The translations under genes were made by a program, and so were the position numbers. This document shows, in pieces, positions 1 through 15,200 of a DNA stretch of 64,000 bases. The DNA lies in NCBI RefSeq assembly GCF_004801305.1, contig NZ_SSOD01000012.1, positions 83,460 through 147,459 of the forward strand, read 5' to 3'. Numbering within the stretch: position 1 is the stretch's first letter; every line of letters begins with the position of its first letter. The DNA comes from Pseudothauera rhizosphaerae. GTDB lineage: Bacteria; Pseudomonadota; Gammaproteobacteria; Burkholderiales; Rhodocyclaceae. The notes beneath the pieces are model-generated. The model saw only the letters and a list, made by a program, of their open reading frames with translations. It was not told the DNA's origin and did not search any database.

Positions 1-293
1 TCGGCGGAGTTGTGGAGCCCGTTCTGGCGGAAGGTCTCGTTGACCAGCGTGACCGGGAAGACGTAGTACCCCGATTCGGCCAGCGGCAGCGTCACCTGGG
101 ACAGCATGCTGTTGGTGGCCGACACGTCGAGCGAGGAGTTCAGCGGCGGCAGGACCAGGATGGAGGCAGGACGGCTTTCCTTGAAGGCCGCGTAGTCGTA
201 CTGCTGCGGCTGCGTCGCGCAGCCGGAAGCCAGCAGGACTGCGAACAGGGAAAGGGTGCCGTACCTGGCGAAAATGGCTTTGAATGCTTGCAT
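1..293 (-). CDS. DUF799 family lipoprotein, C-terminus cut by window edge
   Basis: Only the first 97 codons are inside the window. The start is the ATG at 293. A short basic N-terminus, a hydrophobic stretch and the lipobox ASGC (residues 22-25) predict a lipoprotein anchored through Cys25. The mature part begins with a segment containing SILVLPPLN and a region on conserved proline/tyrosine residues (SGYYVFPV) that I recognise from the DUF799/GNA1162 family of Neisseria and other proteobacteria. It is the last of three same-strand lipoprotein genes, 18 bases after the DUF4810 gene. The molecular role is not established; the constant company of a CsgG-like protein suggests an envelope complex. 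Family call is confident, function is not. Confidence 0.85.
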   Translation of the reverse strand, partial: MQAFKAIFARYGTLSLFAVLLASGCATQPQQYDYAAFKESRPASILVLPPLNSSLDVSATNSMLSQVTLPLAESGYYVFPVTLVNETFRQNGLHNSA

Positions 294-311
294 GTCGAAC
301 CCGTCCGGTTG

Positions 312-674
312 CTACCTGGTCTTCGAGCGCATCAGGAAGTCGATGTAGGCGGCACCTTCCGGATACTGGGCCTTCTCGGCCTCGAAGTATTGGGCCATCC
401 GATCACCCTGCTCCTTTTCGGCATACAGGATGCCGAGATGGGCCTGATATCCGGGAGGGAGCGGTTTTCCGGTCGCACGCGCCTCCTCTATCCCTGCCTC
501 CAGGGCGGCGATCTGTTCATCCGGCCCTTTCTCACCGGTCAAATGGCCATATACCTGGGGCTGATATCCGCCCCAGTAGTACAGCGGGCCGGGACCCGTC
601 GCGGCACAACCCGACAGCATGAGCACGCCCGCCAGGGACAGGGCCCGGAGAGGGCAGGAATCAAGCAGCCCCAT
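312..674 (-). CDS. DUF4810 domain lipoprotein
   Basis: A 120-residue protein with a lipoprotein signal, lipobox LSGC at residues 20-23. The mature part starts with a tyrosine/tryptophan-rich stretch (PLYYWGGYQPQVY) and continues as helices resembling a tetratricopeptide-like hairpin, ending in a basic tail. This matches the DUF4810 family, which is found with DUF799 and CsgG-like lipoproteins. The ATG at 674 is chosen because AAGGGAG lies 8 bases upstream and it places the signal peptide correctly. It sits between the CsgG-like gene (23 bases upstream) and the DUF799 gene (18 bases downstream), so the three are probably one transcript. Biochemical function unknown. Confidence 0.85.
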   Translation of the reverse strand: MGLLDSCPLRALSLAGVLMLSGCAATGPGPLYYWGGYQPQVYGHLTGEKGPDEQIAALEAGIEEARATGKPLPPGYQAHLGILYAEKEQGDRMAQYFEAEKAQYPEGAAYIDFLMRSKTR

Positions 675-697
675 GGATCGATCTCCCTTCGAAGCGA

Positions 698-1387
698 TCA
701 TTGCGCCGGCTGCCATGCACCGGACTCGATGCCTGCGACCAGATTGTCGACGGCCTGGCGCATGGCCAGATCCAGCACCTTGCCGTTCAGGGTCGAGTCG
801 TAGCTCGCGGTACCGCCGAAGCCGATGACCTCGCGGTTGTCCAGGCTGTATTCCCCCGCCCCCTGGGCGGAGAACACGACTTCCGAGGTTTCCACCTCGA
901 CGACGTTCAGGTTGACCTTGGCGTAGGCGACCTGCGACTTGCCGCGCCCCAGGATGCCGAAGAGCTGCCGGTCGCCGGTTTCCTTGCGGCCGAATTCGGT
1001 GACGTCGCCGGTAATCACATAGGACGCGCCCTTGAGTTTCTGCGCCCTCTTGGCAAGCGCCGCCTCCTGCGCGATCTCGGGCATGTTGTCGCGGTCCAGG
1101 ACGTTGAAGCGCCCCGTCTGCTGCAGATGGGTGATCAGGATCGTCTTGGCCTGGCTGCCCAGGCGATCCACGCCGTCGGTGAAGATTCCGCGCATGAAGC
1201 TCGAACGGTTGTCGAACTTTCCGACCGCGATCTGACTGCGGGCGCCATGGTAGGAAACGCCTGCGGAGGCGGTTTTCGCCACTTCCAGGGTGCGCGACTG
1301 CTCGGTCGCACATCCGGAGAGCAGCGCCGCGCCTCCCATGACGGCGCAAGCGGCGAGGACTTTCCCAAGAGCGGACATTCGAATCAT
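698..1387 (-). CDS. CsgG/HfaB-family lipoprotein
   Basis: A 229-residue protein with a lipoprotein signal (LSGC, residues 23-26), so probably in the outer membrane. Motifs such as IAVGKFDNRS, GRFNVLDRDN and YVITGDVTEFG are the core of the CsgG family, whose founding member is the curli secretion channel. No csgA/B/E/F gene is near, so curli export is unlikely to be its job; the neighbours are DUF4810 and DUF799 lipoproteins, an arrangement known from Neisseria. The ATG at 1387 has AAGAAGG 7 bases upstream; a second in-frame ATG at 1378 is possible. It is the first gene of the three-gene unit. Confidence 0.85.
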   Translation of the reverse strand: MIRMSALGKVLAACAVMGGAALLSGCATEQSRTLEVAKTASAGVSYHGARSQIAVGKFDNRSSFMRGIFTDGVDRLGSQAKTILITHLQQTGRFNVLDRDNMPEIAQEAALAKRAQKLKGASYVITGDVTEFGRKETGDRQLFGILGRGKSQVAYAKVNLNVVEVETSEVVFSAQGAGEYSLDNREVIGFGGTASYDSTLNGKVLDLAMRQAVDNLVAGIESGAWQPAQ

Positions 1388-1446
1388 TCGATGGGCCTTC
1401 TTCAGTTGGTTATTGGCGCGTATGCCGTTTCGCCGGAAAGCGCAGG

Positions 1447-1475
1447 AAGATGCCATCGACAAATGCACATGTCAA
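1447..1475 (-). promoter_or_regulatory. possible sigma70 promoter for the three-lipoprotein unit
   Basis: On the minus strand a perfect TTGACA (1470-1475) is followed after 17 bases by CATCTT (1447-1452), a poor match to the -10 consensus. It lies 60 bases upstream of the CsgG-like start and downstream of the glmS terminator, where a promoter is expected. Confidence 0.3.
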
Positions 1476-1484
1476 GGCAAGGCG

Positions 1485-1513
1485 AGAAAAAGCCCGGCAT
1501 GCCGTGCCGGGCT
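1485..1513 (-). terminator. rho-independent terminator after glmS
   Basis: Perfect 9-bp stem (1491-1499 with 1505-1513) around a 5-base loop; on the minus strand it is followed by a run of T (plus-strand A-run 1486-1491). It lies 48 bases past the glmS stop, ending the glmU-glmS transcript before the lipoprotein genes. Confidence 0.8.
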
Positions 1514-1560
1514 TCGCAGATTTTCCAGCTCCGGACGGTACCCGGCTGCCGGGTCGCTGC

Positions 1561-3390
1561 TCACTCGACGGTGACGCTCTTCGCCAGGTTGCGCGGCTTG
1601 TCCACGTCCGTGCCCTTGACCAGCGCGGCGTGGTAGGAGAGCAGTTGCAGCGGGACGACGTGCAGCACCGGCGAGAGCATGCCGTAGTGCTCGGGCAGTT
1701 GCAGGATGTGCACGCCCTCGGATTCGGCGATCTCGCTGCCGGCATCGGCGAAGACGTAGAGTTCGCCGCCGCGCGCGCGCACTTCCTGCAGGTTGGACTT
1801 GAGCTTTTCCAGCAGCCTGTTGGCCGGTGCGACGGCGATCACCGGCATGTTCTTGTCCACCAGCGCCAGCGGGCCGTGCTTGAGTTCGCCGGCGGCGTAG
1901 GCTTCGGCGTGGATGTAGGAGATTTCCTTGAGCTTCAGCGCGCCTTCCATGGCGATGGGCCAGTGGCTGCCGCGGCCGAGGAAGAGGGCGTGCTGCTTGC
2001 CGGCGAAGCGCTGCGCCCAGCGTTCGATGGCGGGTTCCAGTTCCAGCACCTTCTGCACCGCCACCGGCAGGTGGCGGAGATTCTGCAGGTGGTGCGCCTC
2101 GTCTTCGGCCGGCAGCCGGCCGCCGAGCTTGGCGAGGGTGAGCGTGAGCAGCGCCAGGGCGGCGAGCTGGGTGGTGAAGGCCTTGGTGGAGGCCACGCCG
2201 ATCTCGGGGCCGGCGCGGGTGATGAAGCGCAGGCTCGCCTCGCGCACGATGGCCGATTCCGGCACGTTGCAGATCGCCAGCGTGCGCTGCATGCCTTGGG
2301 CGAGGGCGTGCTTGAGCGCGGCGAGCGTATCGGCGGTTTCGCCGGACTGGGAGATGACCACCACCAAGGTGTCGGGGTCGGGCACGGAGTCGCGGTAGCG
2401 GTATTCGCTGGCGATCTCCACCGTGCACGGCAGCTTCGCCACCGATTCCAGCCAGTAGCGCGCCACCAGGCCGGCGTGGTAGCTGGTGCCGCAGGCGAGC
2501 ACGAGCACGCGCCTGACGCCGTCGAGCACCTCGGGGGCGCGCGCGCCGAAGAGCTGGGGCGTGACCGAACCGCCGCCGGCGATGATCTCCAGCGTTTGCG
2601 CCAGGGCCTGGGGCTGTTCGAAGATTTCCTTCTGCATGTAGTGGCGGAACTGGCCCAGTTCCACGGCGTCGGCCGACAGGCTGGACAGATGGACCGGCCG
2701 TTCCACCGGGCTGCCGTCTGCGCGCACGATGCGGTAACCGCCGACGCACAGTTCGGCCACGTCGCCGTCTTCCAGGTAAACGACGTTGCGCGTGACCTGC
2801 AGCAGCGCGGCGGTGTCGGAGGCGGCATACATGCCGCCCTCGCCCACGCCCAGCAGCAGCGGGGCGCCGCTGCGCGCCACCACCGCGCGCGCCGGATCGG
2901 CTTCGCTGAGGACACCGATGGCGTAGGCGCCGGTGAGTTCGACGGTGGCCTGGCGCACCGCGTCGAAGAGATCGGCGCCGGCGGCGAGCTTGCTGTGGAT
3001 GAGGTGGGCGATGGCCTCGGTGTCGGTGTCGGACTCGAACACGTAGCCGCGATTCTCCAGCGCGCTCTTGATGGCCTCGAAGTTCTCGATGATGCCGTTG
3101 TGCACCACGGCGAGGCCGCCGGAGACGTGCGGGTGGGCGTTGCGCTCCGAGGGCACGCCGTGGGTGGCCCAGCGCGTGTGGGCGATGCCGACACGCGCGC
3201 TGGCGCCTTCGCGGGCGGCCAGCGCAGCCAGATCGGCTACCCGGCCCGCCGAGCGCACGCGGCGCAGGCGCCCGTCGGCCACCACCGCCAGGCCGGCGGA
3301 ATCGTAGCCGCGGTATTCGAGCTTGCGCAGGCCTTCGAGCAGGACCGGCACGATGTCGGAAGTGGAAATAGCGGTGACGATGCCGCACAT
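1561..3390 (-). CDS. glmS: glutamine-fructose-6-phosphate transaminase (isomerising)
   Basis: Makes glucosamine-6-phosphate from fructose-6-phosphate and glutamine, the first committed step to UDP-N-acetylglucosamine for peptidoglycan and LPS. At 609 residues it equals the E. coli enzyme. The N-terminus MCGIV exposes the catalytic Cys after Met removal; the class II glutaminase domain (about 1-220, with RGYDSAG and HTRWATHG) is followed by two SIS sugar-isomerase domains, including ACGTSYHAG and SQSGETADT. The end [13 protein letters not shown] is the usual GlmS C-terminus. It starts 2 bases after glmU ends, so both come from one transcript. No glmS ribozyme is seen and none is expected in this phylum. 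Confidence 0.98.
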   Translation of the reverse strand: MCGIVTAISTSDIVPVLLEGLRKLEYRGYDSAGLAVVADGRLRRVRSAGRVADLAALAAREGASARVGIAHTRWATHGVPSERNAHPHVSGGLAVVHNGIIENFEAIKSALENRGYVFESDTDTEAIAHLIHSKLAAGADLFDAVRQATVELTGAYAIGVLSEADPARAVVARSGAPLLLGVGEGGMYAASDTAALLQVTRNVVYLEDGDVAELCVGGYRIVRADGSPVERPVHLSSLSADAVELGQFRHYMQKEIFEQPQALAQTLEIIAGGGSVTPQLFGARAPEVLDGVRRVLVLACGTSYHAGLVARYWLESVAKLPCTVEIASEYRYRDSVPDPDTLVVVISQSGETADTLAALKHALAQGMQRTLAICNVPESAIVREASLRFITRAGPEIGVASTKAFTTQLAALALLTLTLAKLGGRLPAEDEAHHLQNLRHLPVAVQKVLELEPAIERWAQRFAGKQHALFLGRGSHWPIAMEGALKLKEISYIHAEAYAAGELKHGPLALVDKNMPVIAVAPANRLLEKLKSNLQEVRARGGELYVFADAGSEIAESEGVHILQLPEHYGMLSPVLHVVPLQLLSYHAALVKGTDVDKPRNLAKSVTVE

Positions 3391-3392
3391 GG

Positions 3393-4760
3393 TCAGGCTC
3401 CTTGCTTGTTCTTGACCGGCCGCTGCCAGCCCGCGAGGCTCACCTGGCGGGCGCGCGACACGGTGAGCTGGCCGGCCGGCGCATCCTTGGTGAGCGTGGT
3501 GCCGGCGCCCAGCGTGGCGCCGCGGCCGACGCGCACGGGCGCGACGAGTTGGGTGTCGGAACCGATGAAGGCGTCGTCCTCGATCACCGTGAGGTGCTTG
3601 TTGGCGCCGTCGTAGTTGCAGGTGATGGTGCCGGCGCCGATGTTGACCCGGCTGCCGATCTCCGCGTCGCCCACATAGGCCAGGTGGTTGGCCTTGGAAT
3701 GGTCGGCGATGCGGCTGTTCTTCACTTCGACGAAGTTGCCCAGGTGGACGTCGGTGCCCAGCTCGGTGCCGGGACGGGTGCGCGCGTAGGGGCCGATCAC
3801 GCAGGACTCGCCGGTGCGCGTGGCTTCCACGTGGGAGAAGGGCGCGATGCGGCTGCCTGCGCCGATGACCGCGTCGCGAAGCACGCAGTGGGCGCCCACG
3901 CGCACGCCGTCGGCCAGCTCCACCCGGCCTTCGAAGACGCAATTGACGTCGATCTCCACGTCGCGCCCGCACACCAGTTCACCGCGCACGTCGATGCGAA
4001 CCGGGTCGATCAGGGTGACGCCCTCGTCCATCAGCCGCTGCGCGATGTTGCGCTGGTGGATGCGTTCCAGTTCCGCGAGTTGGGGCTTGCTGTTGACGCC
4101 CAGGGTTTCCCACACCGCATCCGGACTTTCGGTGACTACCTCGACGCCGTCGGCCACGGCCAGGCCGATGATGTCGGTCAGATAGTACTCGCCCTGCGCG
4201 TTGTCGTTGCCGATGCGGGAGAGCCAATCGCGCAGGCGCGCCACCGGGGCGACCAGGATGCCGGTGTTGATCTCGCGTACCCGGCGTTCGTCCGGGCTGG
4301 CGTCCTTCTCCTCGACGATGCGGAGCACGCGCCCGGCACCGTCGCGCAGGATGCGCCCGTAGCCGGCGGGGTCGTCCAGTTCCACCGTGAGCAGCGCCAG
4401 ACGGCTGTCGCCGGCCGCCGCGGCCAGGCGCTGCAGCGTGGCCGCGCCGATCAGCGGCACGTCGCCGTACAGCACCAGCGCGCGTTCGTCGTCGCTCAAA
4501 CGGGGCAGGGCCTGCAGCACGGCGTGCCCGGTGCCGTGCTGCTCGGCCTGCAGTGCCCAGGCGAGATCGGCGTCGGGGAAACGCTCGCGCACCGCCTCGC
4601 CGCCATGACCGTGGACCACGCAGATGCACGCGGGCTGCAGGCGGCGGGCGGTGTCCAGCACGTGCGCCAGCAGCGGCCGGCCGGCGAGGGGCTGCAGCAC
4701 CTTGGGCAGTGCCGAACGCATGCGCTTGCCCTGGCCGGCGGCGAGTACGACCACTTCCAT
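3393..4760 (-). CDS. glmU: bifunctional GlcN-1-P acetyltransferase / GlcNAc-1-P uridylyltransferase
   Basis: Acetylates glucosamine-1-phosphate and then transfers UMP to give UDP-N-acetylglucosamine in the cytoplasm. 455 residues against 456 in E. coli. The N-terminal pyrophosphorylase domain begins with the nucleotide-binding motif [20 protein letters not shown]. The C-terminal left-handed beta-helix has hexapeptide repeats and the acetyltransferase segment with [12 protein letters not shown] and [13 protein letters not shown]. It is upstream of glmS with a 2-base gap, so the two steps flanking phosphoglucosamine mutase are made together; glmM is not in the window. A TAAAAT-like -10 (about 4797-4802) lies upstream, but no good -35 was found. 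Confidence 0.98.
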   Translation of the reverse strand: MEVVVLAAGQGKRMRSALPKVLQPLAGRPLLAHVLDTARRLQPACICVVHGHGGEAVRERFPDADLAWALQAEQHGTGHAVLQALPRLSDDERALVLYGDVPLIGAATLQRLAAAAGDSRLALLTVELDDPAGYGRILRDGAGRVLRIVEEKDASPDERRVREINTGILVAPVARLRDWLSRIGNDNAQGEYYLTDIIGLAVADGVEVVTESPDAVWETLGVNSKPQLAELERIHQRNIAQRLMDEGVTLIDPVRIDVRGELVCGRDVEIDVNCVFEGRVELADGVRVGAHCVLRDAVIGAGSRIAPFSHVEATRTGESCVIGPYARTRPGTELGTDVHLGNFVEVKNSRIADHSKANHLAYVGDAEIGSRVNIGAGTITCNYDGANKHLTVIEDDAFIGSDTQLVAPVRVGRGATLGAGTTLTKDAPAGQLTVSRARQVSLAGWQRPVKNKQGA

Positions 4761-4878
4761 GAAAGCTCCGGGAGAACGTCGGAATAGCGCGCGATTTTAT
4801 CATGCAGCCCTGCAACGCCCGGTGTGGCAGGTGTTACACCGCGTTCATGCTGCATCGCACACAAAAGTCGACCATGAT

Positions 4879-4908
4879 CTGACAGTGGTAATTGTTCGCA
4901 GCTAGAAT
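4879..4908 (+). promoter_or_regulatory. predicted sigma70 promoter for the MaoC-Pta/ackA operon
   Basis: CTGACA (4879-4884), 18-base spacer, TAGAAT (4903-4908): five of six matches in each box. It lies in the divergent region between glmU and the fusion gene and would start transcription about 35 bases before the ATG at 4950. Confidence 0.5.
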
Positions 4909-4949
4909 CAACCTGTTGCAACGCATATATCTACGGAGCAAGACCGCCC

Positions 4950-6362
4950 ATGGAGCACGCAGTCCAGCAATTCATCCAGAACCGCACCTTCGACGAGATC
5001 CAGGTCGGCGACTTCTCCCAGTTGGTGCGTACGCTGAAGCCCGAGGACATCCACCTGTTCGCGGTCATGTCCGGCGACGTCAACCCCACCCATGTGGACC
5101 CGGAGTTCGCCCGCTCCAGCCAGTTCCGCGAGGTGGTCGGGCACAGCATGTGGGGCAGCACGCTGATCTCCACCGTGCTCGGCACCGAATTCCCCGGCCC
5201 CGGCACCGTGTACGTGTCGCAGGGGCTGAACTTCTGGCGTCCGATCACCATCGGCGACACGCTGACCATCACCGTGACCTGCCGCGAGAAGTTCGAGCAC
5301 AACCACCACATCGTGTTCGACTGCCTGGCGGTCAACCAGGACGGCCTCAAGGTCATCGACGGCACGGCCGAAGTGGCCGCGCCCACCGAGAAGATCAAGC
5401 GCACGCGGGTCAATCTGCCGGAGGTCACGATCTCCGACCGCGAGCTGCGCTACACCCATCTGCTGTCGATCAGCGCCGGGCTGGCCCCGATCCCCATCGC
5501 GGTCGCCCATCCCTGCGACGCCGAGTCCCTGCGCGGCCCGGTACAGGCGGCCAAGGCCGGGCTGGTGGACCCCATCCTGGTGGGCCCCGAGGCCAGGATC
5601 CGCGCCGTCGCCGAGGAGTACGACATCGACATTCGCGGCCTGCGCATCCTCGACGTACCGCACAGCCATGCGGCGGCCGAGGCCGCCGTCACACTGTGCC
5701 GCGACGGCGGCGCCGAGGCGCTGATGAAGGGGTCGCTGCACACCGACGAACTGATGAGCGCGGTGGTGTCCAAGGAAGGTGGCCTGCGCACCGCGCGCCG
5801 CATCAGCCACGTCTTCCTTGCCGACGTGCCGACCTACCCGCACCCGCTGATGATCACCGATGCGGCGATCAACATCGAGCCCTCGCTGGAGGTCAAGGTC
5901 GACATCATCCAGAACGCCATCGACCTCGCCCACATCCTGGGCCTGAAGGAACCCAAGGTGGCCATCCTGTCGGCGGTGGAAACCGTCACCCCGAAGATCC
6001 GCTCCACCATCGACGCCGCCGCCCTGTGCAAGATGGCCGATCGCGGCCAGATCAAGGGCGGGCTGCTGGACGGCCCGCTCGCCTTCGACAACGCGGTGTC
6101 GCTGGTCGCCGCCAAGACCAAGGGCATCCGCTCGGCGGTGGCCGGCAATGCCGACATCCTGGTGGTGCCGGATCTCGAATCCGGCAACATGGTCGCCAAA
6201 CAGCTCGAATACCTGGCCGACGCGCTGATGGCCGGCGTGGTGCTGGGCGCGCGCGTGCCCATCGTGCTGACCAGCCGCGCCGACACCGCCGAAACCCGCG
6301 CCGCGTCCTGCGCCATCGTGCAATTGATGGCCCACAGGAAGCGCGAGGCGCTGCTCGCATGA
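4950..6362 (+). CDS. MaoC hydratase / phosphate acetyltransferase fusion protein
   Basis: A 470-residue two-domain protein. Residues about 10-150 form a MaoC hot-dog domain with the (R)-specific enoyl-CoA hydratase motif SGDVNPTH (Asp43, Asn45, His48 intact). Residues about 165-470 form a PTA/PTB domain (IAVAHPCD, MKGSLHTDELMSAVV, GGLLDGPLAFDNA) that exchanges acetyl or butyryl groups between CoA and phosphate. The gene overlaps the next by 4 bases (ATGA), so it feeds acetate kinase: acyl-CoA to acyl-phosphate to acid plus ATP. How the hydratase half contributes is unknown; it may act on short enoyl-CoAs from beta-oxidation or PHA metabolism, or serve as a binding module. The fusion is a recognised family, but its substrate is not settled. 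Confidence 0.9.
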   Translation: MEHAVQQFIQNRTFDEIQVGDFSQLVRTLKPEDIHLFAVMSGDVNPTHVDPEFARSSQFREVVGHSMWGSTLISTVLGTEFPGPGTVYVSQGLNFWRPITIGDTLTITVTCREKFEHNHHIVFDCLAVNQDGLKVIDGTAEVAAPTEKIKRTRVNLPEVTISDRELRYTHLLSISAGLAPIPIAVAHPCDAESLRGPVQAAKAGLVDPILVGPEARIRAVAEEYDIDIRGLRILDVPHSHAAAEAAVTLCRDGGAEALMKGSLHTDELMSAVVSKEGGLRTARRISHVFLADVPTYPHPLMITDAAINIEPSLEVKVDIIQNAIDLAHILGLKEPKVAILSAVETVTPKIRSTIDAAALCKMADRGQIKGGLLDGPLAFDNAVSLVAAKTKGIRSAVAGNADILVVPDLESGNMVAKQLEYLADALMAGVVLGARVPIVLTSRADTAETRAASCAIVQLMAHRKREALLA

Positions 6363-7543
6363 AGGCCGTACTCGTCCTCAACGCCGGCTCGTCCAGCCTG
6401 AAGTTCGCGCTGTTCGCCGCCGAACCGCAACTGGCCGACACGCCGGCGCTGTCGGGCCAGGTGGAGGGCATCGGTGCCACCCCCGAACTGACCGCGCGCG
6501 ACGCCTCGGGCGAACGCTTCCAGGAGCCGGTGACCACCGCCGGCGGGCAGACGGAGCAGCATCGCGACTCGCTGACCCACCTGTTCCGCTGGCTCACCGC
6601 CCACAACCCGGACCTGGAGATCGTCGCCGCCGGCCACCGCGTCGTGCACGGCGGCGAGCGCTACAGCGCGCCGGTGCGCCTCACCGAGGCCGTACTGCAG
6701 GAACTTGACCATTTCGTACCGCTCGCTCCGCTGCATCAGCCGCACAATCTGCGCGCGGTGCGCGCAGTGGCCGCGCTGCTGCCGGAAATTCCCCAGGTGG
6801 GCTGCTTCGATACCGCCTTCCACCGCACCCAGCCGCCGCTCGCCCAGGCCTTCGCATTGCCGCGCGCCTTGAGTGCCGAAGGCGTCAAGCGCTACGGCTT
6901 CCACGGCCTGTCCTACGATTACGTGGCGCGCAGCCTGCCGGGAGTGATCGGCGAACGGGCGCACGGCGCGGTGGTGATCGCCCACCTGGGCAACGGTTCA
7001 TCCATGTGCGCGCTGCGCGACGGCAAGAGCGTGGCCACCACGATGGGCTTCACCGCCGTGGAGGGCCTGGTGATGGGTACCCGCAGCGGCAGCCTGGACC
7101 CCGGCGTGCTGCTCTACCTGATGGATCAGAAGGGCATGGACGCCAAGGCGCTGACCCGCCTGGTGTACAAGGAATCCGGCCTGCTGGGCGTGTCGGGCAT
7201 CAGCCAGGACATGCGCACCCTGTTGGCTTCGGCGGCGCCCGAAGCCAGGGAAGCGGTGGACCTGTACTGCTACCGCATCGCGCGCGAGCTCGGCTCCCTC
7301 GCCGCCGCGGCCGGCGGCCTGGACGCACTGGTGTTCACCGGCGGCATCGGCGAGCACGCCGCGCCGGTACGCGAGAAGGTCGCGGAACTGTCCGCCTGGC
7401 TGGGGGTGAAGATCGACCCCGCGGCCAACGCCGCCCACACCACGCGCATCGACAGTGCGGACAGCAAGGTTGCCGTGGCAGTGATGCCCACCAACGAGGA
7501 GGGCATGATCGCGCGCTACACCGTGGAGTTGCTCGGCGGTTGA
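6359..7543 (+). CDS. ackA: acetate kinase
   Basis: Interconverts acetyl-phosphate plus ADP and acetate plus ATP. 394 residues, the usual length. Family motifs are complete: [14 protein letters not shown] at the N-terminus, [40 protein letters not shown] and FTGGIGEH. The ATG overlaps the stop of the MaoC-Pta gene (ATGA at 6359-6362), indicating translational coupling. The two-gene operon ends at a REP-type repeat and a terminator. A propionate- or butyrate-preferring kinase cannot be excluded from sequence, but the motifs are those of AckA. Confidence 0.96.
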   Translation: MKAVLVLNAGSSSLKFALFAAEPQLADTPALSGQVEGIGATPELTARDASGERFQEPVTTAGGQTEQHRDSLTHLFRWLTAHNPDLEIVAAGHRVVHGGERYSAPVRLTEAVLQELDHFVPLAPLHQPHNLRAVRAVAALLPEIPQVGCFDTAFHRTQPPLAQAFALPRALSAEGVKRYGFHGLSYDYVARSLPGVIGERAHGAVVIAHLGNGSSMCALRDGKSVATTMGFTAVEGLVMGTRSGSLDPGVLLYLMDQKGMDAKALTRLVYKESGLLGVSGISQDMRTLLASAAPEAREAVDLYCYRIARELGSLAAAAGGLDALVFTGGIGEHAAPVREKVAELSAWLGVKIDPAANAAHTTRIDSADSKVAVAVMPTNEEGMIARYTVELLGG

Positions 7544-7553
7544 GATCGGCCCC

Positions 7554-7625
7554 GTAGGAGCGGCCTTGGCCGCGATGCGGCGGTGGTTTTCTCGTAGGCC
7601 GTATCGCGGCCAAGGCCGCTCCTAC
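7554..7625. repeat. REP/REPIN-type inverted repeat
   Basis: Two perfect 23-base inverted arms (7554-7576 and 7603-7625) separated by 26 bases. Each arm begins GTAGGAGCGGCC and itself contains the short palindrome CGGCCTTGGCCG. This form (GTAGGAGCGG...CCGCGA) is the kind of REP doublet scattered through intergenic regions of pseudomonads, xanthomonads and related betaproteobacteria, moved by RAYT transposases; no RAYT gene is in the window. It begins 10 bases after the ackA stop. Confidence 0.8.
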
Positions 7626-7643
7626 AATCGCAGCAGACGGACA

Positions 7644-7671
7644 AAAAGGGCGACCCGCGGGTCGCCCTTTT
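7644..7671. terminator. bidirectional rho-independent terminator between ackA and gltD
   Basis: A fully self-complementary stem from AAAAGGGCGACCC (7644-7656) to its complement ending in TTTT (7659-7671). Each strand carries T after the stem, so it can end both the plus-strand ackA transcript and the minus-strand gltBD transcript, whose stop codon is at 7691. Confidence 0.85.
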
Positions 7672-7690
7672 CTTTCGGATGCCGCCTTGT

Positions 7691-9154
<1,464 letters not shown>

Positions 9155-9156
9155 TC

Positions 9157-13830
<4,674 letters not shown>

Positions 13831-13928
13831 CTCGTTCTTCCTCGAAACAACGCGTTCACCGGACTGGTCCGGCACGATTCAGGCGACTGCCACCCGCGCA
13901 AAATGCCCTGAGCATGAATTCTGCGGCC

Positions 13929-13956
13929 AAAAAAACGCCGGCCCACAGGCACCGGC
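13929..13956 (-). terminator. terminator-like hairpin in the gltB leader
   Basis: On the minus strand a GCCGG/CCGGC stem (13952-13956 with 13937-13941), with extra internal pairing possible, is followed after one base by seven T (13929-13935). It lies about 100 bases before the gltB ATG and 120 bases after the dgt stop. It may end the pil-aro-dgt transcript, but it is also downstream of the best gltB promoter candidate, so it could act as an attenuator. On the plus strand a T-run also follows the stem after 4 bases. Confidence 0.6.
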
Positions 13957-14013
13957 TGTCTTTTTACGCGCACACGGCGCCCGCATTTTGCTTGGATTGG
14001 AGAGCGGTCGACG

Positions 14014-14043
14014 AATATACCCCCCCGGGGCGGAATCGTTCAA
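14014..14043 (-). promoter_or_regulatory. predicted sigma70 promoter for gltBD
   Basis: On the minus strand TTGAAC (14038-14043), 18-base spacer, TATATT (14014-14019). The spacer contains the unusual run C4G7. It is the best promoter-like site between dgt and gltB; no comparable site was found between the hairpin at 13929-13956 and the gltB start. Confidence 0.45.
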
Positions 14044-14075
14044 GTTTTTTTGCGCTGCGGCAAGCCTATGATCGC

Positions 14076-15200
14076 TCAGTGGATTTCGCCGACGGCGAAG
14101 AGACGGCGATGTTCCCTGATGGCGTAGCGGTCGGTCATGCCGGCGATGTAGTCGGCGATCGCCCGCGCCTTGTCGTCGTGGGCGCGGGCCTGGTACTGCG
14201 GGGGCAGCAGTTGCGGTTCGGCCATGAAGGCGCCAAAGAGGTCGGTGACGATGCGGCGTGCCTTGTTGGTCATGCGCAGCACCTGGTAATGGTGGTACAG
14301 GCTGTCGCGCAGGAAGTGCTTCAGCTCGCGCAGGCGGGGCAGCAGGCCGTCGGAGTAGGCCACCAGGCGCGGCGCGGCGCGCACGTCGGCCAGGGTGGCC
14401 ACGCCGGCCGCGGCAATGTTGGCGCGGGTACGTGCGGTGAGGTCGAGCACCATCTGGTTGATCATGCGGCGGACTGTCTCGTGGATCAGTTTGCGCCCCG
14501 CGAGACCGGGCCAGATGCGCTCGACCTCGCGCCGGTTGTCGGCGAATACCGGTACCGCGTCGAGCTGCTCCAGCGTGATCAGGCCGGAGCGCAGGCCGTC
14601 GTCCACGTCGTGGTTGTTGTAAGCGATCTCGTCGGCCAGGTTGGCCAACTGGGCCTCCAAAGAGGGCTGGGTGCCGTCGAGGAAGCGCCGGCCCAGTTCG
14701 CCCAGGCGTTCGGCGTTGGCCCGCGAGCAGTGTTTGAGGATGCCCTCCCGCGTCTCGTAGGTGAGGTTCAGCCCGTCGAAGGCGGCGTAGTGCTCTTCCA
14801 GCAGGTCCACAGTGCGCAGCGACTGCAGGTTATGCTCGAAGCCGCCATACGCCTTCATGCAGGCGTTGAGGGCTTCCTGCCCGGCGTGGCCGAAGGGGGT
14901 GTGGCCCAGGTCGTGGGCCAGCGCGATGGATTCGGCCAGATCCTCGTTCAAGCCGAGGATGCGCGCGATGCTGCGGGATATCTGCGCGACCTCGATGCTG
15001 TGGGTGAGGCGGGTGCGGAACAGGTCGCCCTCGTGGTTGACGAAAACCTGGGTCTTGTACTCCAGGCGGCGAAAGGCCGTGGAATGCACGATGCGGTCGC
15101 GGTCGCGCTGGAATTCGCTGCGCTCGGCCGGCGGCGGCTCGGCATGCATGCGCCCGCGCGACTGGCGCTCGTCCGCGGCATAGGGCGCGAGCGCGCTCAC
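14076..15200 (-). CDS. dgt: dGTP triphosphohydrolase-like HD-domain protein
   Basis: A 374-residue HD-superfamily phosphohydrolase, predicted to hydrolyse dNTPs to deoxynucleosides and tripolyphosphate. The metal-binding HD motif is intact: [11 protein letters not shown], then [14 protein letters not shown]. The segment [14 protein letters not shown] is typical of the dGTPase-like group. The start is the GTG at 15200, which overlaps the aroB stop (GTGA, 4 bases) and has GAGG in the expected place; a downstream ATG (MHAEPPP) would remove 17 residues. It is the last gene of the pil-aro block, an order common in betaproteobacteria. Nucleotide preference cannot be read from sequence. Confidence 0.93.
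   Translation of the reverse strand: MSALAPYAADERQSRGRMHAEPPPAERSEFQRDRDRIVHSTAFRRLEYKTQVFVNHEGDLFRTRLTHSIEVAQISRSIARILGLNEDLAESIALAHDLGHTPFGHAGQEALNACMKAYGGFEHNLQSLRTVDLLEEHYAAFDGLNLTYETREGILKHCSRANAERLGELGRRFLDGTQPSLEAQLANLADEIAYNNHDVDDGLRSGLITLEQLDAVPVFADNRREVERIWPGLAGRKLIHETVRRMINQMVLDLTARTRANIAAAGVATLADVRAAPRLVAYSDGLLPRLRELKHFLRDSLYHHYQVLRMTNKARRIVTDLFGAFMAEPQLLPPQYQARAHDDKARAIADYIAGMTDRYAIREHRRLFAVGEIH

Noticed and set aside
698..1387. Calling the CsgG-like gene a curli secretion gene
   Set aside because: No csgA, csgB, csgE or csgF is present and the neighbours are DUF4810 and DUF799 lipoproteins, a separate conserved arrangement.
3391..3392. A glmS ribozyme or riboswitch upstream of glmS
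   Set aside because: There are only 2 bases between glmU and glmS, so there is no leader, and this ribozyme is a Gram-positive feature.
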